A stretch of DNA of 64,000 bases from Neomegalonema perideroedes DSM 15528 (GCF_000374145.1 NZ_KB893653.1:915923-979922); one strand, 5' to 3'; counted from the first letter of the stretch, positions 34,779 through 43,656 are shown. Numbers and translations are program-made. The notes: generated from the letters alone by a model not told the origin.

Positions 34779-35221
34779 CAGGCTTCGGCTTGCGTCTTGG
34801 CGGCGTCCCATTCGGGCGCCGGGAAGATCCGGTCATAGGCCCAGTTGAAGACGAAGGCGTAGACCACGTAGAAAATCGCCATGCCGACGTCCATAAGCAG
34901 CGCCTCCCAGAGGCTGATCCCCAGCCACCAGGCGATGAAAGGCAGCAACAGCAGCAAAATCCCGACTTCGAAGAGAATCGCATGGCCGACGCGGATCAGC
35001 GGCGTCTTCCGCGTGGTTCCGCGCCAGCGCGCCATGAGATGGTCGAAGCCCCAGTTATAGACGTAATTCCAGAGCGTCGCGATGGTCGCGCCGCCCACGG
35101 CGATCACGCCCATGTCCTTCATCTCCAGCCCGAAGAGCAGCATGCCGCCGGGCACGGCGATGAGCAGCGCGAAAATCTCGAAGAGCAGGGCGTGGCGGAT
35201 GCGGTCGGCGGGGCTGCGCAT
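34778..35221 (-). CDS. PACE-family multidrug efflux transporter
   Basis: This 147-residue inner membrane protein consists of two similar halves of two helices each, the bacterial transmembrane pair arrangement of the PACE (AceI) efflux family. Each half starts RIRHALLFEIFALLIAVP and RVGHAILFEVGILLLLLP and ends with NYVYNWGFDHL or NWAYDR. Family members export biocides such as chlorhexidine, and polyamines have been proposed as natural substrates, which is interesting near a putrescine locus in the same window. It is coupled to the acetyltransferase downstream. Confidence 0.92.
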   Translation of the reverse strand: MRSPADRIRHALLFEIFALLIAVPGGMLLFGLEMKDMGVIAVGGATIATLWNYVYNWGFDHLMARWRGTTRKTPLIRVGHAILFEVGILLLLLPFIAWWLGISLWEALLMDVGMAIFYVVYAFVFNWAYDRIFPAPEWDAAKTQAEA

Positions 35222-35426
35222 GGAGGTTCGATCCTGACAAATCTCCGGGTCGTCCCGGGAGAATCGCCGCTCAAGCGCGGCCCATGATGGGGAGGTCGTC
35301 CTCGGCGAGCCATATGGGGCCCCGGCGCGCGGAAGGCAAGGGCTCGCGGAGCTGCGGGCTGGGAGGATTCTCCCGGGAATTCCCGAAAGGGCGGGGCTTC
35401 ATTGGAGGCGCAGGCGGAGAGGCGGG

Positions 35427-35456
35427 TTGACAGATCTCCGAAACCTCGCCCATCTT
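35427..35456 (+). promoter_or_regulatory. Possible promoter of topA
   Basis: TTGACA matches the -35 consensus; after 18 bases the -10 is weak (CATCTT). A later TATAGC near 35466 is too far for this -35. Pattern only. Confidence 0.3.
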
Positions 35457-35487
35457 CGCGCCGCGTATAGCAGGAGATGCAAGGCTT

Positions 35488-38121
35488 ATGGCCGTCGTCG
35501 TCGTGGAATCCCCCGCCAAAGCCAAAACCATCGAGAAATATCTCGGGAGCGGCTTCAAGGTTCTGGCCTCATACGGCCATGTTCGCGATCTGCCAGCGAA
35601 GGACGGCTCGGTGCGCCCGGCCGAGGATTTCGCTATGGATTGGGAGGTGGACTCCAAATCCTCCAAGCGGCTCTCGGAGATCGCGCAGGCGGTCAAGGAC
35701 GACGGAACGCTCATCCTCGCCACCGACCCCGACCGCGAAGGCGAAGCCATCTCCTGGCATCTCGTGGAGGCCCTGCGCGCCCGACGGGCCTTGAAGAAGG
35801 ACTCGAAGATCTCGCGGGTGGTCTTCAACGCCATCACCAAACCGGCGGTTCTGGCGGCCATGCAGGCCCCGCGTCAGATCGACATGGCGCTGGTCGAAGC
35901 CTATCTGGCGCGGCGGGCTCTGGATTATCTGGTGGGCTTCACGCTCTCGCCGGTGCTTTGGCGCAAGCTGCCCGGCGCGAAATCCGCCGGACGCGTGCAG
36001 TCGGTGGCTTTGCGGCTCCTCGTCGAGCGCGAAATGGAGATCGAGGCTTTCAAAAGCCGCGAATACTGGACCATCTCCGGCGCCTTCGGGGCGGCGAAGG
36101 GCGGATTCGAGGCCCGGCTCGTCAAGAGCGAGGGGAAGAAGCTCGAAAAATTCGATCTGGCGACCGAAGAAGACGCCAAACGCGCCGTGGCTTTCGCCGC
36201 CGCGCGGGACTATCGCGTCGAGGCGGTGGAGCAAAAGCCCGCTCAGCGCCATCCGGCGCCGCCCTTCATGACCTCGACCCTCCAGCAGGAGGCCAGCCGC
36301 AAGCTCGGATTCGGCGCGCAAAACACCATGCGCGTGGCCCAGAAGCTCTATGAAGCGGGCTGGATCACCTATATGCGCACCGACGGCGTGGATCTCGCGC
36401 CGGAGGCGGTGCAGGCTCTGCGGTCGGAGATCTCTTCGCGCTATGGGGCGCAATATCTGCCCGCCGCGCCGAGGGTCTATAAGACCAAGGCCAAGAACGC
36501 CCAAGAAGCCCATGAGGCCATCCGCCCCACCGAGGCCTCGCGCCATCCGGATAAGGCCGATCTCTCGGGCGAGGAGGCGAAGCTCTATGATCTGATCTGG
36601 CGGCGCGCCGTGGCCTCGCAGATGGAATCCGCCCGCTTCGAGCGCACCGTGGCCGAGATCCTCAGCGCCGATTCTCAGGCGGCCTTCCGCGCCACGGGGC
36701 AGGTTCTGCTCTTCGACGGCTTCCTGACGCTCTATCAGGAGGGTCAGGACGACGCCGAGGACGAGGATTCCCGCCGTCTGCCCGCTCTGACCCAAGGCGA
36801 GGCGCTCAAACGCGGCGCGATCACGCCCGAGCAGCATTTCACTCAGCCCCCGCCGCGCTTCACTGAGGCCAGCCTCGTGCGGCGCATGGAGGAATTGGGC
36901 ATCGGGCGCCCCTCGACCTACGCCTCGATCATCACGGTGGTGCAGGATCGCGGCTACGCCCGCAAAGACAAGGGCCGTCTGATCCCTGAAGACAAGGGCC
37001 GCCTCGTCACGGCTTTTCTGGAGAATTACTTCGCCCGCCTCGTGCAATACGACTTCACGGCGGGACTTGAGGAAAAACTCGACGACGTGACCTCCGGCCA
37101 AGCCGACTGGAAAAGGCTCCTCGCGGATTTCTGGACCGACTTCAACGGCGAAGTCGAAGCCACCAAGGAATTGCGCGTCGGCGACGTGCTGGAGCGCATC
37201 AACGAAGCCCTTGAACCCCATGTCTTCCCGCCGAAGGAGGATGGTTCGGATCCGCGCCTCTGCCCGACCTGCGGCAAGGGGCGGCTGTCGATCCGCACCG
37301 GCAAATTCGGCGCCTTCATCGGCTGCTCGAATTATCCGGAATGCCGCTATACGCGCCCCTTCGGCGTCGAGGAGGGCGAGAACGGCGAAAGCTCCGAGGC
37401 TCTGCCGCCGGAGGGCAAGCTCCTCGGCCAAGCGCCCGACGGCGAAGCCGTGACGCTCCGCGTGGGCCGCTTCGGGCCTTACGTCCAGAAAGGCGAGGGC
37501 GAGAAGCCGCCGCGGGCCTCTCCGCCGCGCGGCGTCTCCATCGACGAGGTGGATCTGGACTTCGCCTTGCAGCTTCTTTCGCTGCCGCGTCTGGTCGGCG
37601 AGCATCCCGAAGGCGGCGAGATCCGCGCCAGCCTCGGGCGCTTCGGACCTTATGTGCAGCATGAAAAGACCTACGCCAATCTCCCCGACTGGCGCGAGGT
37701 CTTCAGCATCGGGCTGAACCGGGCGGTGGATCTTCTGGCGCAAAAGCGCGCCAAAGGCCCCGGACGAGGCGCCGCCGTCGCTCCGCTCAAGGAATTGGGG
37801 CCTCACCCCGAGGACGGCGCGCCGGTCAACGTCATGGCCGGGCGTTATGGGCCTTATGTGAAATGGGGCGCCGTCAACGCGACCCTCCCTAAAGAGGTCA
37901 AGCCCGAAGACCTGACCATGGAGCAGGCTCTGCCCTTGCTGGCGGCGCGCGCCGCCGCCTCGCCGAAGAAGAAGCCCGCCGCGAAGAAGGCCCCCGCCAA
38001 GGCGCAGGCCGCGGAGGGGGGCGAGGCCCCGAAGACGAAAGCCGCCGCCAAGCCTAAAGCGGCCAAAGCCAAAACCACGAAGTCCAAAGCGGTCGTGAAA
38101 ACCCAGACGGCGGAATCCTGA
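35488..38121 (+). CDS. topA: DNA topoisomerase I (type IA)
   Basis: TopA relaxes negative supercoils. The 877 residues start with the Toprim domain VVVVESPAKAKTIEKYLGSGFKVLASYGHVRDLP and TDPDREGEAISWHL. The catalytic Tyr is near residue 295 in AGWITYMRTDGVDL. GIGRPSTYASIITVVQDRGY is also diagnostic. One zinc-ribbon of four Cys is visible (LCPTCGKG...GCSNYPECRY). Further C-terminal repeats follow without Cys (GRFGPYVQ). The last 50 residues are a Lys/Ala-rich tail typical of alphaproteobacterial TopA. A ThiE-like gene starts two bases after the stop. Confidence 0.97.
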   Translation: MAVVVVESPAKAKTIEKYLGSGFKVLASYGHVRDLPAKDGSVRPAEDFAMDWEVDSKSSKRLSEIAQAVKDDGTLILATDPDREGEAISWHLVEALRARRALKKDSKISRVVFNAITKPAVLAAMQAPRQIDMALVEAYLARRALDYLVGFTLSPVLWRKLPGAKSAGRVQSVALRLLVEREMEIEAFKSREYWTISGAFGAAKGGFEARLVKSEGKKLEKFDLATEEDAKRAVAFAAARDYRVEAVEQKPAQRHPAPPFMTSTLQQEASRKLGFGAQNTMRVAQKLYEAGWITYMRTDGVDLAPEAVQALRSEISSRYGAQYLPAAPRVYKTKAKNAQEAHEAIRPTEASRHPDKADLSGEEAKLYDLIWRRAVASQMESARFERTVAEILSADSQAAFRATGQVLLFDGFLTLYQEGQDDAEDEDSRRLPALTQGEALKRGAITPEQHFTQPPPRFTEASLVRRMEELGIGRPSTYASIITVVQDRGYARKDKGRLIPEDKGRLVTAFLENYFARLVQYDFTAGLEEKLDDVTSGQADWKRLLADFWTDFNGEVEATKELRVGDVLERINEALEPHVFPPKEDGSDPRLCPTCGKGRLSIRTGKFGAFIGCSNYPECRYTRPFGVEEGENGESSEALPPEGKLLGQAPDGEAVTLRVGRFGPYVQKGEGEKPPRASPPRGVSIDEVDLDFALQLLSLPRLVGEHPEGGEIRASLGRFGPYVQHEKTYANLPDWREVFSIGLNRAVDLLAQKRAKGPGRGAAVAPLKELGPHPEDGAPVNVMAGRYGPYVKWGAVNATLPKEVKPEDLTMEQALPLLAARAAASPKKKPAAKKAPAKAQAAEGGEAPKTKAAAKPKAAKAKTTKSKAVVKTQTAES

Positions 38122-38123
38122 TC

Positions 38124-38762
38124 ATGGCCCAGCCTGCCGAAGCCGCCCCGACGCGGCTCTATCTCGTCGCGCCCGCCGAGGTCTCCGACGCCGGAGCTTT
38201 CGCCGCCCAATGCGCCGAGGTCTTCGCGGCGGCGGACGTCGCCTGTCTGAGGGTTCCTTTGGCGGAAGGAGTCTCCGACCGCGCGGCGGCGGCTCTGCTC
38301 GACGCGCTGAAGGCGCCTTGCCACGCCCATGACGTGGCGCTGCTGATCGAGGACCGCTTCGAATTGGTCCGCCCCTATGGGCTGGACGGCGTCCACCTCA
38401 GCGGCCCCCATGCGCTGAAGGCCATGGTCGAGGCGCGGGCCGCCATCGGGCGCAACGCCATTCTCGGCGTGGATTGCGGCGATTCGCGCCATAAGGGCCT
38501 CACCGCCGGCGAGCGCGAGGCCGATTATGTCGCTTTCGGCCCGCTGGAAACTCTTGACGCGGACCCGGATTTGCGCGAACTCATCTTCTGGTGGCAGGCG
38601 ATGATCGAGATTCCCTGCGTGGCTGAAATCGCGCCGGATCCGGCTCTGGCGGCGGCGCTTTGGGGGAAAGCGGATTTCCTCGCGCCCTCCGCGACGCTCT
38701 GGACGGCCCCGGAAGGCGCGGCTGCGATTGTGAAGAGCCTCGCCTCCGGCGCGGGAGGCTGA
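38124..38762 (+). CDS. ThiE/TenI-like protein, active site degenerate
   Basis: This 212-residue protein follows the thiamine-phosphate synthase barrel: RLYLVAPAEV, then LIEDRFELVRPYGLDGVHLSG, ILGVDCGDSRHKGLTAGEREADYVAFGPL. In true ThiE the stretch after GP ends in a TxTK-like motif binding the pyrophosphate; here it reads LETLDADPD with no such motif. The usual SxH after the GV strand is replaced by CGDSRH. It may be a ThiE relative with another or no catalytic role. It is directly behind topA with a 2-base gap and no other thiamine genes nearby. Confidence 0.72.
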   Translation: MAQPAEAAPTRLYLVAPAEVSDAGAFAAQCAEVFAAADVACLRVPLAEGVSDRAAAALLDALKAPCHAHDVALLIEDRFELVRPYGLDGVHLSGPHALKAMVEARAAIGRNAILGVDCGDSRHKGLTAGEREADYVAFGPLETLDADPDLRELIFWWQAMIEIPCVAEIAPDPALAAALWGKADFLAPSATLWTAPEGAAAIVKSLASGAGG

Positions 38763-38977
38763 GGGAATCAGGCCGCCTCTTCGGGCGGGCGGTAAGGATC
38801 GGAGGACGGCGCGGTAAGGGTTTTTTCAGCATGAACGGCGCGTTATTGAAATAATTTTATGAATTCCTTTGATTCTTTTCTCAGGGGGTTTGAGTTTTTA
38901 TTACGTAATACAAACCGTAATTTAAAATAAAACTATCTATTTCTGGCGATCATCAATCCTGCTTCAGTGGAGGAGCG
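38763..38977. promoter_or_regulatory. AT-rich upstream region of the von Willebrand protein
   Basis: From about 38820 to 38960 the DNA is strongly AT-rich, in sharp contrast to its flanks. A perfect 12-bp palindrome TATTACGTAATA is at 38899-38910. TTTAAAATAAAA at 38931-38942 could provide a -10 element. This looks like a regulated promoter region, perhaps one silenced by a nucleoid protein. Confidence 0.55.
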
Positions 38978-40807
38978 ATGATGCGCAACAAGAAGATCTC
39001 AAGCTTTCTGAAGAGCCGGCGCGGATCGATCGCGACCGCCGGCGGCTTGTCGGTTGGCGTCGCGGTCGCGGCGGTCGCTCTCTCGGCGACGGTGGCCCAC
39101 ACCTACGAAACTCGCGCCGACGTCCAGCGCGCGCTGGACGCCGCTCTGCTGAGCGCCGCGAGATCCGACGATTTCACCGAACCTCAGGCCATCGTCGAGG
39201 CTTACGTCCGCTCTTATGTCCGGGATGCGGGCATCTCGGCCAAAAACATGATCGTGGAGGCCTCCTACGACGAGCTGGAGGGCGTGCTGAGGGGCAATGT
39301 GAAGTTCCGGGTGGACGCGATCTTCCCGGTGCCCTCCTCCGTCAAGGATCATATGCGTCCGCGCGTGGAGGCTCAGGTGACGCCGCCGGGCGCCCATCGC
39401 ATGGAGATCGCCCTCGCCTTGGACATGAGCGGCTCCATGTCGATGGATCTGGCCGGCAACGAGGGCCGCGCCGCGCCGGGCCAGTCGCGTCTGGACGCCC
39501 TGCGCACCGCGCTGAACGGCATGTTCGATCAGATCGAGGCTCAGGGGACCGAGCACGGCAGCAACATCTACGTGTCCATCGTCCCCTATGCGGGCAGCGT
39601 CAACATCGGCAATCTGTATAAAGGCGTGAGCCCCGCGCGCTCGGTCCAGAACAAAACGCCCCAGAACGGCGGGCCGGAGCCGCATAACTTCTTCAGCAAT
39701 CTCGGCGACAGCGAGCAGCGCCTGCTGCGTTATTACGATCTCGGAAGCTGGACTTACGAGAATTATTGCGTCTCCTATAATCGCTGGGGCTCCTGCACCC
39801 GCTGGGAGAGGTATGAGTTCTGGAGCAAGGCCGATGATCAGAGCGCGGCCTATCTCAAGCGCGGAGCCTGGGCGACCGAGCGCTTCGGCGCGAATCTCGC
39901 GAAGGATCAGGCGCCCGACGTGGTGAAGAATCCCTTCGCCACCTTCGAGGACCTGCGGGACTTCCAGCGGATCCGGCGCGATAATTCGACGGCTTTCGAT
40001 AAAAGCTGGGCGACGCCCGCCATGCATGTTCTGCCTTTGACGAACAACGTGGCGGAGATGCGCGCCTACGCCGACAACCTCGTCGCTTACGGCGGCACGG
40101 CGGGACATTTGGGCATGGAATGGGCTTGGCGCTCGATCTCGCCCAACTGGGGCGGCGCCTGGGCCTTCAAGCCGACGGATTCCGCAGGGCGCTTCACCGC
40201 GGTGACGACGGTTCTGCCGCTGTCTCAGGTTCAGGGTCTTCTGGATGGCCTGCTGACCGGCGTCGGAGATTTGCTGAACGAGACCGTCGGCGGTCTGCTG
40301 GGCATTCTGGGCCTCGGCGGCGGGGGCGGCGGAGGGGGCGGCGGCGGCGGCAACTACGTCACGGCCGACCGCCTGCCCACCACCTACGACGCCCGCAACG
40401 TCAGCAAGGCCATCGTCATGATGACCGACGGCGTCTTCTCGCCGGCGGTCGACAACGCCGCGGCCAACGACGCCACGCTGAGAAGCGCCTCCATCAATTC
40501 GACGGTCATTGAGGAATGCCTCAAAGCCGGCAACCTGCAGAATCTGACCGGCACGCTGCGCAGCAACGCTCAGGCGGCCTGCAAAGCCTCCTTCGCCTAT
40601 TTCGAGCAGATCTGCACGGCGGCGAAGCAGCAGGGCGTGAAGGTCTACACCATCGCCTTCACGGAAGGCGCGGACGGATCTCTGGATTCGCTGCGTCGCT
40701 GCGCCTCCGATCCGGGCAAGATCTTCGCGGTGAACACGGGCGTCCAGCTCAACACCGCCTTCACGAAGATCTTCCACGACACGGGCGAGCTGCGCGTGAG
40801 CCGCTGA
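38978..40807 (+). CDS. TadE/TadG-like protein with von Willebrand factor A domain
   Basis: This 609-residue surface protein begins with a short basic tail and one membrane helix (FLKSRRGSIATAGGLSVGVAVAAVALSATVAH), the TadE/TadG-like anchor of Flp pilus systems. A vWA domain follows with its metal site split: DMSGSMS at about 149, a Thr in YGGTAGHLG (about 370) and MMTDG near 483. Large inserts separate them, including a Cys-containing loop and a run of 12 Gly (about 448-459). Two ATGs are adjacent; GGAGGAGCG serves either. No Tad ATPase, secretin or prepilin is nearby, so it is an orphan of that system. Confidence 0.88.
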   Translation: MMRNKKISSFLKSRRGSIATAGGLSVGVAVAAVALSATVAHTYETRADVQRALDAALLSAARSDDFTEPQAIVEAYVRSYVRDAGISAKNMIVEASYDELEGVLRGNVKFRVDAIFPVPSSVKDHMRPRVEAQVTPPGAHRMEIALALDMSGSMSMDLAGNEGRAAPGQSRLDALRTALNGMFDQIEAQGTEHGSNIYVSIVPYAGSVNIGNLYKGVSPARSVQNKTPQNGGPEPHNFFSNLGDSEQRLLRYYDLGSWTYENYCVSYNRWGSCTRWERYEFWSKADDQSAAYLKRGAWATERFGANLAKDQAPDVVKNPFATFEDLRDFQRIRRDNSTAFDKSWATPAMHVLPLTNNVAEMRAYADNLVAYGGTAGHLGMEWAWRSISPNWGGAWAFKPTDSAGRFTAVTTVLPLSQVQGLLDGLLTGVGDLLNETVGGLLGILGLGGGGGGGGGGGGNYVTADRLPTTYDARNVSKAIVMMTDGVFSPAVDNAAANDATLRSASINSTVIEECLKAGNLQNLTGTLRSNAQAACKASFAYFEQICTAAKQQGVKVYTIAFTEGADGSLDSLRRCASDPGKIFAVNTGVQLNTAFTKIFHDTGELRVSR

Positions 40808-40834
40808 TCCTTCTCTCTCTCCGCCACGGAAGGG

Positions 40835-40868
40835 AAAGCTCCGGAGCCGAAAGGCCTCCGGAGCTTTT
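40835..40868 (+). terminator. Terminator of the von Willebrand gene
   Basis: AAAGCTCCGGAG pairs with CTCCGGAGCTTT (12 bp, loop of about 9) and ends in TTTT, 28 bases after the stop. Confidence 0.8.
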
Positions 40869-40906
40869 CGCGCCTCAGGGCGGGCGGGCGCGGGCGGGGG
40901 GCGCCC

Positions 40907-40935
40907 TTGACTTTTCGGCGCAAGCCGGAGTAAGT
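40907..40935 (+). promoter_or_regulatory. Promoter of rpsD
   Basis: TTGACT, then after 17 bases GTAAGT as a weak -10. It would start transcription near 40942, immediately before a terminator-like hairpin. Confidence 0.45.
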
Positions 40936-40943
40936 CCCGCATC

Positions 40944-40969
40944 CGCCGTCCGTTAGGGCGGCGTTTTTT
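40944..40969 (+). terminator. Intrinsic terminator-like hairpin in the rpsD leader
   Basis: CGCCGTCC pairs with GGGCGGCG (8 bp with one G-T, loop GTTA) and is followed by six T. It stands between the predicted promoter and rpsD, about 90 bases before the ATG, and could attenuate or define a short RNA. Confidence 0.75.
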
Positions 40970-41058
40970 CGCGTCCGCGAGGCCCTCCGGGGCTTCTGTC
41001 GTCTTCCGGAAGGAAGAGCCGAGGAGGGCGCGCTCATATTCGACGAATTGGACCCGAC

Positions 41059-41679
41059 ATGACCAAACGCGCCAACGCGAAATACAAGATCGACCGCCGT
41101 CTCGGCGAAAACCTCTGGGGCCGCGGCAAGTCGCCGGTGAACCGCCGCGAATACGGCCCCGGCCAGCACGGCCAGCGCCGCAAGGGCAAGATGTCCGACT
41201 TCGGCCAGCAGCTCCGCGCCAAGCAGAAGCTCAAGGGCTATTACGGCGACATCTCCGAGCGTCAGTTCCGCCGGATCTACGCCGAGGCCGACCGTCGCCG
41301 CGGCGACACCTCGGAGCATCTGATCGGCCTGCTTGAGAGCCGTCTGGACGCCATCGTCTACCGCTCGAAATTCGTGCCGACCGTCTTCGCCGCCCGCCAG
41401 TTCGTGAACCACGGCCATGTGACCGTGAACGGCAAGCGCGTCAACATCGGCTCCTACGTCTGCCGCGTCGGCGACGTGATCGCCATCAAGGAAAAGTCGC
41501 GTCAGCTGGCGCTGGTGCTGGAGGCGGCCCAGTCGGGCGAGCGCTCCATTCCGGATTATCTCTCGGTCGACTCCGCCAAAGGCGTTGCGACTTATGTCCG
41601 GATGCCCACCATCACCGACGTGCCTTATCCTGTGCAGATGGAGCCTAATCTCGTCATCGAGTATTACGCGAAGAACTGA
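41059..41679 (+). CDS. rpsD: 30S ribosomal protein S4
   Basis: S4 is a primary binder of 16S rRNA and helps assemble the small subunit. The 206 residues match S4 throughout: [54 protein letters not shown], then the S4 RNA-binding domain [12 protein letters not shown].. [28 protein letters not shown]. The alphaproteobacterial form lacks the N-terminal zinc Cys. It is monocistronic with its own promoter, leader hairpin and terminator. Confidence 0.98.
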   Translation: MTKRANAKYKIDRRLGENLWGRGKSPVNRREYGPGQHGQRRKGKMSDFGQQLRAKQKLKGYYGDISERQFRRIYAEADRRRGDTSEHLIGLLESRLDAIVYRSKFVPTVFAARQFVNHGHVTVNGKRVNIGSYVCRVGDVIAIKEKSRQLALVLEAAQSGERSIPDYLSVDSAKGVATYVRMPTITDVPYPVQMEPNLVIEYYAKN

Positions 41680-41705
41680 CGTTTTTCCCGATTCAGACTT
41701 CAGGG

Positions 41706-41734
41706 CCGCGCTTCGCAAGGAGCGCGGTCTTTTT
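41706..41734 (+). terminator. Terminator of rpsD
   Basis: CCGCGCTTC pairs with GGAGCGCGG around GCAA (9 bp, one G-T) and is followed by TCTTTTT, 27 bases after the stop. Confidence 0.85.
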
Positions 41735-41850
41735 CATCGGGAAGCCTGAAGCCAAGGCCCGAAAAGAGGCCGAAAGCTTCATGGATTCGGCTTATGCTGT
41801 CCGAGATACGCCCACCCGACCGCGCCCCCCGACTGCGACCGGAGAGAGTC

Positions 41851-42522
41851 ATGAGCCGCTGGCTGGCCCCCCTCGATAATTACTGCGAACGCACCGGACC
41901 GGAGTTTTGGTCGGAGCCGATCAACGCCGCGACGAACGCCGCCTTCGTGATCGCGGCTTGGCTGGCCTGGCGCGAGGCGCGGCGACTGGGGAAGGACGAT
42001 CCGCTGATTCTCGGCCTCTGCGCCTTGGTGGCGGCGATCGGCGTGGGCTCCTTCCTCTTTCATAGCGTCGCGCAATTCTGGTCGATGCTGGCCGACGTCA
42101 TCCCCATCCAGATCTTCATTCTGGCGGCTCTGGCGGCCACGCTGAACCGCGTCTTCGGGCTGAGCTGGCTCGTCGCGGGGGCGGCGACCGCCGCTTTCGC
42201 GGTCTTCGTCGTGCTGGCGGGGGGCTTCATGCGCCGTCTGACGGGCGGGGCGCTCAATGGTTCGGAGGGCTATTTGCCGCCGCTGATCGCGCTGATCGTC
42301 ACTTCGGCGATCCTCGTCGCCAAGGGGAATCCGGCGGGGCGGCTGCTGGGCGCGGCGGCTCTGGTCTTCACGGCCTCGCTGACCTTCCGCACGCTGGACC
42401 GCTCGATCTGCGAGGCCCTGCCGCTCGGGACGCATTGGCTCTGGCATTCGCTGAACGCCGTGACGCTCTGGCTGGTGCTCGTCACCATCATCCGCTATGG
42501 CCGGAGGCCCGCCGCGTTATGA
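41851..42522 (+). CDS. Ceramidase-family (CREST) membrane protein
   Basis: This seven-helix-like membrane protein of 223 residues matches the alkaline ceramidase superfamily. The N-terminus DNYCERTGPEFWSEPINAATNAAF is diagnostic. The metal-site blocks are GVGSFLFHSVAQFWSMLADVIPIQIF (Ser, His, Asp) and RSICEALPLGTHWLWHSLNA (two His). Family members hydrolyse ceramide-type amides at the membrane; the bacterial substrate is unknown. CGGAGAG precedes the ATG. Its stop overlaps the DUF599 start by four bases. Confidence 0.9.
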   Translation: MSRWLAPLDNYCERTGPEFWSEPINAATNAAFVIAAWLAWREARRLGKDDPLILGLCALVAAIGVGSFLFHSVAQFWSMLADVIPIQIFILAALAATLNRVFGLSWLVAGAATAAFAVFVVLAGGFMRRLTGGALNGSEGYLPPLIALIVTSAILVAKGNPAGRLLGAAALVFTASLTFRTLDRSICEALPLGTHWLWHSLNAVTLWLVLVTIIRYGRRPAAL

Positions 42523-43235
42523 CCGGATTGATCAGCGGCGCCGACCTCATGGCGGCGCTCTGGACCGTGGCTTGCTGGCTCGGGGTGGGCTGGTGGATCG
42601 AGCGCGGCCCTTATTCCGAAAGCACCATGGCCGCCCTCATGACGCGGCGGCGCTATGAATGGGCGCTGCGCATCGCCGAGCGCGAACAGCGCATCGTGGA
42701 CGCCGCCCTGCTCAACAGCCTGCAGAGCGGCGCGGCCTTCTTCGCCTCGGCCTGCATGTTCGCCATCGGCGGCGCGGCGGCTCTGCTCGGACAGGCGGAG
42801 GCTCTGGCGGCGCTCTCCAATGATCTGCCCTTCGCCGATCATGTGGCCGCGGGCGACTGGCGGCGGCGTCTGCTGGCGCCGCTCGGGCTGCTGGTCTACG
42901 CCTTCTTCAAATTCGCCTGGTCGCATCGGCTCTTCAACTACAACGCCATCATGCTCGGCTCGATTCCGATGCCGCATCCCGGCCAGACGGAGATCCCGCC
43001 GGAGGCCGAAGACGCCGCCTTGCGCGCCGCGCGGCTCAACGAGCAGGCCGCGCTGAACTTCAATCGCGGCCTGAGGGGGCTTTACTTCGCGCTCGGGACG
43101 CTCGGCTGGCTGCTGGGGCCTTGGGGCGCCGTGGCGGGGGCGGCTTTAGTGGCTTGGGCCATGTGGCGGCGCGAATTCATCTCGCATTCCCGCGCCGCCC
43201 TGACCTCGGAGAAGCCGCCCGAGCCTAAAATCTGA
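42519..43235 (+). CDS. DUF599 membrane protein
   Basis: This 238-residue protein has about four membrane helices and matches the DUF599 pattern: WWIERGPYSESTMAALMTRRRYEWALRIAEREQRIVDAALLNSLQSGAAFFASACMFAIGG, later FFKFAWSHRLFNYNAIMLGSIP, and the final helix pair around NFNRGLRGLYFALGTLGWLLGPWG. Function is unknown. The start overlaps the ceramidase stop (ATGA), so the two membrane proteins are made together. Confidence 0.88.
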   Translation: MTGLISGADLMAALWTVACWLGVGWWIERGPYSESTMAALMTRRRYEWALRIAEREQRIVDAALLNSLQSGAAFFASACMFAIGGAAALLGQAEALAALSNDLPFADHVAAGDWRRRLLAPLGLLVYAFFKFAWSHRLFNYNAIMLGSIPMPHPGQTEIPPEAEDAALRAARLNEQAALNFNRGLRGLYFALGTLGWLLGPWGAVAGAALVAWAMWRREFISHSRAALTSEKPPEPKI

Positions 43236-43251
43236 GCCTGAAATCTGAGCC

Positions 43252-43656
43252 TCATTCGGGGCGCGGCGGATAGGTCGTGAATTCGGGCAAAGCCTCGAAG
43301 CCGCGCGTCCAGCTGACGCGCTGCGAGGCCATGACGTGGATTTGAGGCGGCGCCGCCTCCGGATCGTCCAGCGTGCCGCTCTGCACGTCGATCAGACCGG
43401 GCAGAGTCTCGGCGTTGGCGTAGAAGAGGCTCGCGCCGCAGGTTCCGCAAAAGGAGCGCCGCCCATGCGCCGAAGAGGCGTAGACCTTGGGCTCTCCCGT
43501 GATGGTCAAGGCCGCGCGCGGGAGCATCAGCCAGCCCGTCAGAGGCGCGCCGGTGGATTTCCGGCAGTCTCTGCAATGGCAAATCGCCGAGGCGACCGCC
43601 TCGCCGTCGATCTCATAGCGCAGCGCGCCGCAATGGCATCCGCCTGAAAGCTTCAT
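43252..43656 (-). CDS. GFA family zinc protein
   Basis: This 134-residue protein belongs to the glutathione-dependent formaldehyde-activating (GFA/CENP-V) family. All zinc Cys are present: Cys7 and Cys9 (GGCHCG), Cys26, Cys28 and Cys31 (CHCRDC), and Cys70 and Cys73 (FCGTCG). Members bind zinc; an enzymatic role in formaldehyde handling is known only for the founder. It converges on DUF599 with a 16-base gap. Confidence 0.9.
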   Translation of the reverse strand: MKLSGGCHCGALRYEIDGEAVASAICHCRDCRKSTGAPLTGWLMLPRAALTITGEPKVYASSAHGRRSFCGTCGASLFYANAETLPGLIDVQSGTLDDPEAAPPQIHVMASQRVSWTRGFEALPEFTTYPPRPE

